Assembly: GCF_029335315.1 (NCBI RefSeq)
Contig: NZ_JARJLT010000253.1
Coordinates: 1-35,675 of the forward strand
Length of the DNA: 35,675 nucleotides
Source of the DNA: Pseudomonas citronellolis
GTDB lineage: Bacteria > Pseudomonadota > Gammaproteobacteria > Pseudomonadales > Pseudomonadaceae
Direction: 5' to 3'
In this document: positions 27,073 through 33,867 of the stretch, in pieces
How positions within the stretch are numbered: position 1 is the stretch's first letter
Layout of the letters: each line of letters opens with the position of its first letter
The notes under the pieces: generated by a model
The model's database searches: none
What the model was told of the DNA's origin: nothing
The model's input: only the letters and a program-made list of their open reading frames with translations
Translations under genes and position numbers: made by a program

Positions 27073-27873
27073 ATGCACGTGCCCATCAACACCTTCAAGC
27101 AACGCCTGCAGTCCGGCGAGGCGCAGATCGGCCTCTGGCTCGGCCTGGCCGACCCCTACTGCGCGGAGCTGGCGGCCAACGCCGGCTTCGACTGGCTGCT
27201 GATCGACGGCGAACACGCGCCCAACGACCTGCGCAGCCTGCTCGGCCAGTTGCAGGCGGTGGCGCCCTACCCGGCGCAGCCGATCATCCGCCCGGTACTC
27301 GGCGACGCCGCACTGATCAAGCAGCTGCTCGACATCGGCGCGCAGACCCTGCTGGTGCCCATGGTCGACAGCGCCGAACAGGCCGCCGGGCTGGTGCGCG
27401 CCATGCGCTACCCGCCGTTCGGCGTGCGCGGCGTGGGCAGCGCCCTGGCGCGCGCGTCGCGCTGGAACGGCATCCCCGGCTACCTCGACGAAGCCGACGC
27501 GCAGATGTGCCTGCTGGTGCAGGTGGAGAACCTCGAAGGCCTGGCCAACCTCGATGCCATCGCCGCAGTGGACGGCGTCGACGGCGTGTTCATCGGCCCG
27601 GCCGACCTCAGCGCGGCCATGGGCCATCGGGGCAACCCCGGCCACCCCGAGGTGCAGGCCGCCATCGAGGACGCCATCGCCCGCGTCCGCCGCGCCGGCA
27701 AGGCCGCCGGCATCCTCAGCGCCGACGAGAAGCTGGCGCGGCGCTACCTGGAACTGGGCGCGAAGTTCGTCGCCGTGGGCGTGGACACCAGCCTGCTGAT
27801 GCGCTCGCTGCGCGATCTGGCCGGGCGCTTCAAGGGCGGCGCCCAAGTCTCCTCCGCTTCGTCGGTGTATTGA
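27073..27873 (+). CDS. hpaI: 4-hydroxy-2-oxoheptanedioate aldolase, with replaced 3' end
   Basis: A 266-residue class II aldolase (HpcH/HpaI family). The active-site stretch [11 protein letters not shown] holds the catalytic His (residue 48), and [32 protein letters not shown] carries metal ligands. It cleaves the last ring-derived intermediate to pyruvate and succinate semialdehyde. The last 17 residues ([17 protein letters not shown]) lie at the edge of the AT-rich islet; a second, different version of this tail (AGRFKAAPAPSAPSVY) is stranded at 32690-32740. The present tail was therefore probably supplied by the integrated DNA, and the gene remains intact. Confidence 0.93.
   Translation: MHVPINTFKQRLQSGEAQIGLWLGLADPYCAELAANAGFDWLLIDGEHAPNDLRSLLGQLQAVAPYPAQPIIRPVLGDAALIKQLLDIGAQTLLVPMVDSAEQAAGLVRAMRYPPFGVRGVGSALARASRWNGIPGYLDEADAQMCLLVQVENLEGLANLDAIAAVDGVDGVFIGPADLSAAMGHRGNPGHPEVQAAIEDAIARVRRAGKAAGILSADEKLARRYLELGAKFVAVGVDTSLLMRSLRDLAGRFKGGAQVSSASSVY
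27820..27835 (+). repeat. Left direct repeat (attL-like), inside hpaI
   Basis: GCCGGGCGCTTCAAGG, codons for A-G-R-F-K of hpaI. Identical to 32690-32705. Sequences on its outer side are chromosomal hpaI; those on the inner side are the islet's version of the hpaI tail. Confidence 0.75.
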
Positions 27874-27996
27874 AGCACGCGCCACCGAGCCACTGCATAT
27901 CTATAAGCCCCGGCGAGCAGTCCACCATTGTGGTGATCGAAGAGAGTGCCTACCCGGGCGTGGCCCTCTCCCCTATAGGGGAATGCTGCCCGGCGG

Positions 27997-28392
27997 CTAC
28001 CTACTTGCGGAATTGAAGGACACTGCGTCGTCGGTAAATTTAGTGGTCTGGTATTTGCCCTCCCATCGCTCCGCCTTGGTGAGTTCAATAAGAATCCACC
28101 TCCAGACCAGCACCTTGCCCTTGGTCGGCCTTCGCGAGAATTGCTTCGGCCTGCGCCTGAATATGCGCCTGAGTAACCGGAATCGGCGCCTGCGCAGAGG
28201 TCCTGCTGGCGGGTGTCGGGTCCGCGTCGCCACCTCGACCTTCATACGTTTCTCGACGGAATGTTCGTGGGCGCCGTTGCATTCGAAGCGCTTCACTTGC
28301 ATGCCATCCACCAATATCGGGCTCAAGATGACGGTCTTGATGACGGCAGCGAATTGTGCGCGGATCTGTACTGGTGCTGGTGAACCTCACTA
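27997..28392 (-). pseudogene. Probable decayed gene of unknown function
   Basis: On the reverse strand three consecutive protein-like segments lie in alternating frames: APVQIRAQFAAVIKTVILSP then DGMQVKRFECNGAHEHSVEK; next APIPVTQAHIQAQAEAILAK; finally ILIELTKAERWEGKYQTTKF ending in a stop at 27997. In each single frame the intervening part turns Arg-rich and unnatural. This looks like one coding sequence broken by two frameshifts. I do not recognise the family. Evidence is pattern only. Confidence 0.35.
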
Positions 28393-28509
28393 GATCACCC
28401 ATTCCGCCCTTAGCTCTCTAGATAGCCTCTTTGCCTGATCCCCCCCGCGACGTATCAGAGAAATTCATTTCGAGAATTTTCCTACGCACAAACAGACAAA
28501 GCCTTATAC

Positions 28510-28528
28510 GCCAATGAGAATCATTACC
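28510..28528. promoter_or_regulatory. Fur-box-like operator upstream of the lasso precursor
   Basis: GCCAATGAGAATCATTACC matches the classical 19-bp Fur consensus GATAATGATAATCATTATC at 15 positions, including the central AATGA-AATCATTA. It lies 76 bases before the precursor ATG, a normal distance for an operator overlapping a promoter. I could not place a clean -35/-10 pair around it. It implies that the system is switched on in iron starvation. Confidence 0.6.
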
Positions 28529-28604
28529 ACTGATAGATATTCATAAACTTAGATACTGAGAATGCGTCCATTAGGGCGTTCAATCTTATACGTTGGAGGT
28601 AGAG

Positions 28605-28724
28605 ATGAAAACTCGTAAAACTCAACTGAAAAAAACTTCTATCGTCGCCATAAAAGCTTCCCTTGCAACCAAAGGAAATCCTGGTGGGGTATTCCTAGAG
28701 GGAACTTTCTTTGTGCGTAAGTAA
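28605..28724 (+). CDS. Lasso peptide precursor (A)
   Basis: A 39-residue peptide after a strong GGAGG (28595-28599). The basic leader is residues 1-23 (MKTRKTQLKKTSIVAIKASL then ATK). It has the conserved leader Thr at the second-last position (Thr22). The predicted core is GNPGGVFLEGTFFVRK, residues 24-39. Gly1 of the core and Glu9 (residue 32) would close a nine-residue macrolactam; Glu32 is the only acidic residue in the whole peptide, so the acceptor is unambiguous. The seven-residue tail has Phe12, Phe13, Arg15 and Lys16 as possible steric plugs. No cysteines, so class II. The neighbours encode cyclase, leader peptidase and exporter, which confirm the call. It is too short for routine gene finding. 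Confidence 0.9.
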   Translation: MKTRKTQLKKTSIVAIKASLATKGNPGGVFLEGTFFVRK

Positions 28725-28745
28725 ACGCGCTTAAATGTAAAAAAG

Positions 28746-28773
28746 ACGGGCCCTTTTAAGGGTCCGTTCTTTT
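28746..28773 (+). terminator. Hairpin and U-tract between lasso precursor and enzyme genes
   Basis: ACGGGCCCTT (28746-28755) pairs with AAGGGTCCGT (28758-28767) with one G-T wobble, followed by TTCTTTT. In practice the outer eight pairs form with a small loop. It acts as an intrinsic terminator or attenuator, leaving much more precursor message than enzyme message, as known in other lasso operons. Confidence 0.8.
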
Positions 28774-28793
28774 ATAGCGCAAGGACGAAAGCA

Positions 28794-30266
28794 ATGAAGA
28801 TCACAGTTAGCGGACTAAAAGTCAGAGTAGAAAACACAGACTCAACAAAAATTACTCATGTCAACTCAGATCTTCCACTAAAACATGAAATTGAGATATC
28901 AAATAAAAACAAAATCCTAGAAATAAAAAACCCAGCAGAGCATGCAACGGAAATTTATATAGGATTATCCACGGATGAAGTAAAAGTATCTAGCGGATTT
29001 CTAGACGTAGTTGCAATTCCGCTAAAAATTTCTTTAGATAAAGTTATTTCGTTTCTATCTGGAAACAAGAGCATTGGCGACTCTATATGGGAGGGCGTCT
29101 ACGTTCTGGGACCGGGTCTAAGCGCATCCATAGGCGGCGAAAGAAACATTTCATTCAAAGAAAGGCCATGGACTTGCCGCCATGAAGATCCAGCCGAGCT
29201 CCTAATCGAGTTGATTTCAAGAAAAACCAAAGGCAAAAATATTGTCGTACGCTTTTCGGGGGGACTTGAGTCAACTTCAATACTCGCGGCCTGCTGCGAA
29301 ATCTCTTCGCCAGAAGAGATCCTAGCCATCACATGGAAGTCAAAGGACGACACTGCCAGCTCGGATGTCGAGGAAGCTACAAAAATTGCAAATAAGTTAG
29401 GCGTCAGGCACAGAGTCCTCTCGATTGATGAGTCACGTTTGTTCTGCCCAGTACGCCCGTGGAGCCTCTCTGCCTATCCAAACACCTCCCTCGGATTTTG
29501 CAACTTCCTACAAGATATTGATACTTATGCTTCGTCCAAAGTCGACTCTAATCGAGATACGATAACCCTCGACGGCCACGGAGGGGACCACATTTTTTGG
29601 GAGTATGTAGAACCTCATATGCTGAGAGAGTGCCTCGGAAAGGGTTTTCTCAAGATGGCAAATAACTATTGCGACCTTTATGCAAAAAATTTCTTTGAAA
29701 TATTAAAGGGAATAATAGCAGGCGAGATATCAAGTCAGAACAAGTATCTAGAGAGGAAATACAGGAGAAGCCCCACCATAACTAAGCGACTCTCTAGCAC
29801 CAAAAATTTTAGGCGAGAACGAATTCGCATACTGCTCGACGAAATAGCATCTCCTCCACCCTCTAAAAACCTAGAGGTATTCTATCCATTTGCAACCCCT
29901 GCAATGATTGAGTGTTCACTTGGATTCAAAGTCTCAGAACTTTTTGACTCACAAAACTCGAGACTCCCTTTGCGCAAATCCGCACATATAAAATTCGGCA
30001 AAGACTTGTACACAAGAGTAGGGAAAGGTGTGGTAACAAGCGCTTATCAGCGCGCACTAGGGCAGCAAAAAGAGAGACTAATTACTCTTGTACGAAATGG
30101 ATTTTGTGCATCCAACAACCTAATAGACATTCATGAGTTCGAGCGTAGCTATCAAATGTCATTAATGGGCCTCAATGGAATAGATTATGAACTATTCAAA
30201 ATAATAATTCTTGAACTCCTTATAACGCATACCAAGGATGCCTTGGCCATGAGGAATAAATCATGA
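28794..30266 (+). CDS. Lasso peptide macrolactam synthetase (C, asparagine-synthetase-like)
   Basis: A 490-residue cyclase that adenylates the side chain of the core Glu and joins it to the Gly1 amine. The ATP-pyrophosphatase motif is SGGLES (155-160), where most relatives have SGGLDS. The second nucleotide motif GHGGDHIF is at 261-268, after LD. The first 120 residues replace the glutaminase domain of true asparagine synthetases and lack the N-terminal catalytic Cys. AAGGA precedes the ATG by eight bases. The stop overlaps the next start (ATGA). Strongly AT-rich codon use, unlike the host flanks. Confidence 0.9.
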   Translation: MKITVSGLKVRVENTDSTKITHVNSDLPLKHEIEISNKNKILEIKNPAEHATEIYIGLSTDEVKVSSGFLDVVAIPLKISLDKVISFLSGNKSIGDSIWEGVYVLGPGLSASIGGERNISFKERPWTCRHEDPAELLIELISRKTKGKNIVVRFSGGLESTSILAACCEISSPEEILAITWKSKDDTASSDVEEATKIANKLGVRHRVLSIDESRLFCPVRPWSLSAYPNTSLGFCNFLQDIDTYASSKVDSNRDTITLDGHGGDHIFWEYVEPHMLRECLGKGFLKMANNYCDLYAKNFFEILKGIIAGEISSQNKYLERKYRRSPTITKRLSSTKNFRRERIRILLDEIASPPPSKNLEVFYPFATPAMIECSLGFKVSELFDSQNSRLPLRKSAHIKFGKDLYTRVGKGVVTSAYQRALGQQKERLITLVRNGFCASNNLIDIHEFERSYQMSLMGLNGIDYELFKIIILELLITHTKDALAMRNKS

Positions 30267-30931
30267 AATTTTCCAAATTCGCCCACCACATCGTCATTGA
30301 AGACGAGATGATCATACTCGACGAACGAACCGATCAATATCTTATCTTTGACAAACTCCAGACATCTGAAATCTGCCGAAACCTTAGGTCTTCCGATGCC
30401 TCCGGCGAGGAGTCGCCAGAGATATTAGAGCTTCTCGAGAAGAAAGTATTAATTAAACCCGGAATACAAGAAATAAATAAAGCATCTGGAAAACTTAAAG
30501 TCGACATTCATGAATGGACGTCAGCCTTCAAGCTTGAATATATATCCAGTAAGATTCGAAAACCATTCAAGACCTGGTTAACCTTAATACTGGTTTGCTT
30601 AACACTTAAATTTCTTGGCCTCCATAGATCCTTAAACAAACTTCGCCACAAGAAACGAAAAAACTCTCAACCAATAAAAAAACCGGGGCGAGCCATTGAA
30701 ATCTCATCAACAATAAAGCACGTCGCAAAGTATATCCCATTTGAAGTCACCTGCTTACAGCATGCTCTTGCTCTATTTTGGGCCGGCCACAATGAAAAAT
30801 TAGAACTGCAACTATATATCGGAGTAAAGAATTACGATTTTTTAGCGCATGCCTGGATCGAAGAAAGCGGCGTAATAATTGGTGACCGCCCGGATCTGTC
30901 CAAACTCCTGAACGTAATCATGAAAATATAA
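30263..30931 (+). CDS. Lasso leader-binding/leader peptidase fusion (B: RRE plus transglutaminase-like protease)
   Basis: A 222-residue two-domain protein. Residues 1-80 are a PqqD-like RiPP recognition element that binds the leader (MIILDERTDQYLIFDKLQ then the helical LLEKKVLI). Residues 100-222 are the transglutaminase-like cysteine protease that removes the leader: Cys164 (VTCLQHALALF), His196 (LAHAWIEESG) and Asp208 (GDRPD). The Cys-His and His-Asp spacings, 32 and 12, equal those I recall for McjB of microcin J25 (Cys150, His182, Asp194). A hydrophobic stretch at 104-120 may only be buried helix. Translationally coupled to the cyclase gene. Confidence 0.9.
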   Translation: MKFSKFAHHIVIEDEMIILDERTDQYLIFDKLQTSEICRNLRSSDASGEESPEILELLEKKVLIKPGIQEINKASGKLKVDIHEWTSAFKLEYISSKIRKPFKTWLTLILVCLTLKFLGLHRSLNKLRHKKRKNSQPIKKPGRAIEISSTIKHVAKYIPFEVTCLQHALALFWAGHNEKLELQLYIGVKNYDFLAHAWIEESGVIIGDRPDLSKLLNVIMKI

Positions 30932-30941
30932 TGAGGCACGC

Positions 30942-32609
30942 ATGGACTCCATAAGAAATCAGTACATAGAACCTTATATAAAAGCGCTAAATATAACAAA
31001 ATCAATATACTCAAATTTCCGTCGTGACTTTTTCTTGGTCAGCCTATTCTTGATTTTACTTGCCGGTCTGTCTTCTCTAGCACCTCTACTCCTAAAAAAA
31101 GCTTCCGACATGCTGACTTATTCATCCACAACCACAACCTCTATTATTTATATTACAGTCGGGGCATATGCATTAACCTGGACACTTTCAAAAATCTTTG
31201 AATGGATAAAAGTTATTGCTACAACCTACATTACCGTACGTTGCGACTCGGCCTTTTACAGATCCCTATTTGATTGCTACTTAAACCTTCCATTCTCCGA
31301 ACAGAGGAAAATTCAGAAAGGCGAAATCATCGCTGACTTTGACCGATCCATGTCAAGCTTCGGGCATATAAATCAAACTATATTCTGGACACTCTCCCCA
31401 TTACTGATAGAAATGCTATTTGTATTCTTGATTCTTTGGCGAGAAACCAATCTTGCCTTCTCGACTTTATTTTTGGTATCTATAGGCATATTACTTCTTA
31501 TAGCCTACCAGATTACACAGAAAACAGAGGGCGTGCAGCTAAGGTGCTTCGAGGCGACAAACAATCTAACAAATTTTCTAGTCGAAAGAATTGACTCAGC
31601 ATACGAAATAAAGACCAACACAACCAAAAACAAAGAATCGAAAAATCTTTTACCATTTATAGAGTCTTATGCTGACGCAGTATTTTCAGCAAACAAAAAA
31701 ATGGCCATCTTTCTAAGCCTCCAAGCATCGGCGATCGGCCTCGTCCTTGCGTCATCAACTTTGTTCTCTACCCACTCCGTGATGAAAGGCGACTTTAAAG
31801 TTGGAGATTTCGTCATGATTATCTCATACGTTGCCCAACTCACCGCACCATTTGCCATTATTGCCAGCTCCCTAGTAGGTTTAAAACGCGACTATCTCGC
31901 ACTAGGTGAAGGCCTAAAGTACTATGATATTTATTCACCCCCAAAAACGGCAATCAACACACCAAACAAAACCCCAACTGTATTTAAAGTAAATAACTTC
32001 ATCTTCTCAACTGAAAAAAAGACAACATTCAGCATTGATCATGGAAAAACCTATGTAATTACAGGCCCTTCAGGCCTAGGAAAAACAACCCTAATCAATG
32101 CAATGCTTAGCCTCAAAACTGACTACAAAGGCAGCATTGACTTTTTCGGGGAGAATGTTCGAAATCTTACATCAGAAAATATTCTCGAACGAGTCGCAGT
32201 GGTACCTCAGCACCCATTTATATTCTCTGGAACCATTCGTGAAAATATCCTGTACGGTGCAACTGAACACTATATGGATGAAGAGCTTGAACGAATACTA
32301 AAAGCCCTTAATCTATACATTGGAGAGCCATCCCCTCTTGATATCCATGTCGGCGGTGAACATCGCCAGACTTCGGGTGGCGAGCGACAAAGAATTTCAA
32401 TTGCAAGGGCAGTATTGAGGAAGAAAGATATAATAATTCTCGACGAACCCACTTCCGCATTGGACCTCGAGCTAGAGATTAAAGTATTGAATTTCATTAA
32501 GGAAAATTCAAACACACTAATAATAGTCAGTCATCGCGAAGCTGCCATGGAATTTGCAGACGAGATAGTGAACTTGAGTAAAGAGAGCGCGATCACACCA
32601 ATTACATAA
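30942..32609 (+). CDS. Lasso peptide ABC exporter/immunity protein (D)
   Basis: A 555-residue half-transporter. Hydrophobic helices occupy residues 30-315. The ATPase part has Walker A GPSGLGKTT (375-383), Q-loop Gln423 (VVPQHPF), signature TSGGERQ (478-484), Walker B IIILDEPTSALD (497-508) and H-loop His531 (IVSHREA). Like McjD it should export the mature lasso peptide and protect the producer. It starts 10 bases after the B stop with TGAGG as ribosome site. Last gene of the A-C-B-D operon. Confidence 0.9.
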   Translation: MDSIRNQYIEPYIKALNITKSIYSNFRRDFFLVSLFLILLAGLSSLAPLLLKKASDMLTYSSTTTTSIIYITVGAYALTWTLSKIFEWIKVIATTYITVRCDSAFYRSLFDCYLNLPFSEQRKIQKGEIIADFDRSMSSFGHINQTIFWTLSPLLIEMLFVFLILWRETNLAFSTLFLVSIGILLLIAYQITQKTEGVQLRCFEATNNLTNFLVERIDSAYEIKTNTTKNKESKNLLPFIESYADAVFSANKKMAIFLSLQASAIGLVLASSTLFSTHSVMKGDFKVGDFVMIISYVAQLTAPFAIIASSLVGLKRDYLALGEGLKYYDIYSPPKTAINTPNKTPTVFKVNNFIFSTEKKTTFSIDHGKTYVITGPSGLGKTTLINAMLSLKTDYKGSIDFFGENVRNLTSENILERVAVVPQHPFIFSGTIRENILYGATEHYMDEELERILKALNLYIGEPSPLDIHVGGEHRQTSGGERQRISIARAVLRKKDIIILDEPTSALDLELEIKVLNFIKENSNTLIIVSHREAAMEFADEIVNLSKESAITPIT

Positions 32610-32689
32610 GAATTTTCGTTAACATGACGGGCCCTCTTGTGATGTCCACTTACACAACTGTTATTTCTCTTATCCTTTGCCCTGGCTTC

Positions 32690-32705
32690 GCCGGGCGCTT
32701 CAAGG
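32690..32705 (+). repeat. Right direct repeat (attR-like)
   Basis: GCCGGGCGCTTCAAGG, identical to 27820-27835. Sequence to its left (CTTTGCCCTGGCTTC) has no hpaI similarity; sequence to its right continues as a hpaI tail. Confidence 0.75.
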
Positions 32706-32740
32706 CCGCGCCCGCGCCGAGCGCCCCGTCGGTCTACTGA
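32690..32740 (+). pseudogene. hpaI': Stranded 3' end of hpaI
   Basis: Read in the same frame as hpaI, this 51-base segment encodes AGRFKAAPAPSAPSVY and a stop. The present hpaI gene ends [17 protein letters not shown] and a stop. The first five codons are identical, the last three encode S-V-Y in both. This is the original chromosomal end of hpaI, cut off by the islet. It has no start and is not expressed as a gene. Confidence 0.8.
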
Positions 32741-32752
32741 CGGCTCGCGGCC

Positions 32753-33175
32753 TCAGGGCCGCAGCCCCTTCAGCTCATGCAACAGCGCCAGCAGGCGCTC
32801 CACCTTGTCCTCCCCCAGGCGCTCCTCGATGGTCCGGTAGTTGGCCTCCATGCGCCCGCGCATCGACGCGAAGCAGTCCTCCCCCGGCGGCGCCAGGCTG
32901 ACCAGGCTGCGGCGCTGGTCGCAGGGGTCGCGGCGGCGCAGCACCAGGCCGTCGCGCTCCAGGCGCGCGAGCACGCCGCACAGGCTCGGCGAAAGGATGC
33001 AGGCCAGCGGTGCCAGCTGCCCGCTCTCCAGCTCGCCGTGCTGGCGCAGCAGGCGGATCACCCGCCACTGCTGCTCGGTCAAGCCGTGCTGCAGCAGGTG
33101 CGGGCGGAAGAAGCGCATGGCCGCTTCGCGGGCCTGCAGCAGGGAAAGGGTCAGGGAGGGTGGGGAGTGCGGCAT
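32753..33175 (-). CDS. HpaR-like MarR family regulator (second copy)
   Basis: A 140-residue MarR protein, the same length as HpaR and alike along its whole length (SLTLSLLQAREAAMRFFRPHLLQHGLTEQQWRVIRLLRQHGELE; ILSPSLCGVLARLERDGLV). The winged-helix tip differs (RRRDPCDQRRSL against RWKSEHDQRRVL), which suggests a different effector or operator range. I start it at 33175 to match HpaR; the frame extends to 33193. It is divergent from the GlcG-like gene and may control that operon. No GTTAACATRTTAAC motif was seen in the divergent region. Confidence 0.88.
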   Translation of the reverse strand: MPHSPPSLTLSLLQAREAAMRFFRPHLLQHGLTEQQWRVIRLLRQHGELESGQLAPLACILSPSLCGVLARLERDGLVLRRRDPCDQRRSLVSLAPPGEDCFASMRGRMEANYRTIEERLGEDKVERLLALLHELKGLRP

Positions 33176-33295
33176 GGGCGAGTCGCCTGGCAAGGATTTT
33201 CCTCGCTATTGAAAAGCCCCACCCCGCATCGGTCATGATCCTGCCTGCCAGGGGCGCTGCCCCGGCATGCCACCTTCCCACTCGGAGTACCCTCG

Positions 33296-33736
33296 ATGTC
33301 CGCATTCGTCCGCCAGCAGGCGCAAATAACCCTGAACCTCGCCACCCAGGCCATGCAGGCCGCGCTCGGCCGCGCCGAGGAGCTGGGCCTGCGCCTCAGC
33401 ATCGCGGTGGTCGACGCCAGCGGCCTGCCGGTGCTCACCGCGCACATGGACGGCGCCGCCCAGCCGTGCCGCGAGATCGCCCTGAAGAAAGCCGGTACCG
33501 CCGCCGCCTTCGACAAGCCCACCGGCGCCTGGCAGGCCTACCTGGAACAGAGCGCGCCCACCGTGCGCCACGGCCTGCCATTGCAGACCGGGCTGGTGCT
33601 GTTCGGCGGCGGCGAGCCGCTGCGCCTGGGCGAGGTGGTGATCGGCGCGATCGGCGTCTCCGGCGCCTCCGAGGCCCAGGACATGCTCTGCGCCCAGGCC
33701 GCCGTCGAGCGCGTGCGCCACCTGCTGGCCGACTGA
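33296..33736 (+). CDS. GlcG/HbpS family protein
   Basis: A 146-residue alpha/beta protein of the GlcG/HbpS family (heme-binding or small-molecule-binding; exact role varies). The cores AxxLGLRLSIAVVDASGLPVLTAHMDGA and GGGEPLRLGEVVIGAIGVSGASEAQDMLCAQAA are characteristic. Such genes often accompany oxidoreductase operons. It is first of three rightward genes (with the FAD oxidoreductase and cupin) and divergent from the MarR gene. Confidence 0.87.
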   Translation: MSAFVRQQAQITLNLATQAMQAALGRAEELGLRLSIAVVDASGLPVLTAHMDGAAQPCREIALKKAGTAAAFDKPTGAWQAYLEQSAPTVRHGLPLQTGLVLFGGGEPLRLGEVVIGAIGVSGASEAQDMLCAQAAVERVRHLLAD

Positions 33737-33867
33737 GCCGCCGCTGTCAGCCCGGGACAAGCGGCCGGGCAGCCAGGGTCAAGACAGCCACCGTCGCCGC
33801 GGCCCCTAATAGGGCCATCCGCGCGGCGCCGGCCGCGCTCCATTGAACCCGGTTCCAGGCTGCAGTC

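Larger units (their letters stand above)
27874..28604. other. Gene-poor left part of the islet
   Basis: A 731-base stretch without an intact gene. Its first 520 bases have intermediate G+C and include a probable decayed reverse-strand gene (27997-28392). The last 160 bases are AT-rich and hold the Fur-box match and the precursor's ribosome site. A short palindrome CCCCTATAGGGG is at 27969-27980. Confidence 0.55.
27820..32705. mobile_element. Genomic islet at the 3' end of hpaI carrying the lasso peptide system
   Basis: A 4.87-kb segment bounded by a 16-bp perfect direct repeat (27820-27835 and 32690-32705). Inside, G+C falls to about 40% across the lasso genes while both flanks are about 70%. 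The right repeat is followed by a stranded hpaI 3' end. This is the pattern of an integrated element. No integrase, transposase or origin is visible, so it is either a remnant or was moved by helper functions. Simple homologous recombination with a related hpaI allele is the alternative. Confidence 0.7.

Noticed and set aside
27969-27980. CCCCTATAGGGG palindrome as a regulatory or integration site
   Set aside because: An isolated short palindrome with no partner copy and no nearby gene it could serve.
28505-28510. TATACG as the -10 of the lasso promoter
   Set aside because: No acceptable -35 at 16-18 bases upstream; CTTATACG recurs at 28585, so it is not diagnostic.
32618-32631. GTTAACATGACGGG as a fourth HpaR operator
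   Set aside because: Only one half of the palindrome is present, and it lies after the exporter gene with no promoter to control.
32624-32645. Terminator after the exporter gene
   Set aside because: GACGGGCCCT echoes the left arm of the attenuator at 28745, but there is no matching right arm or U-tract.
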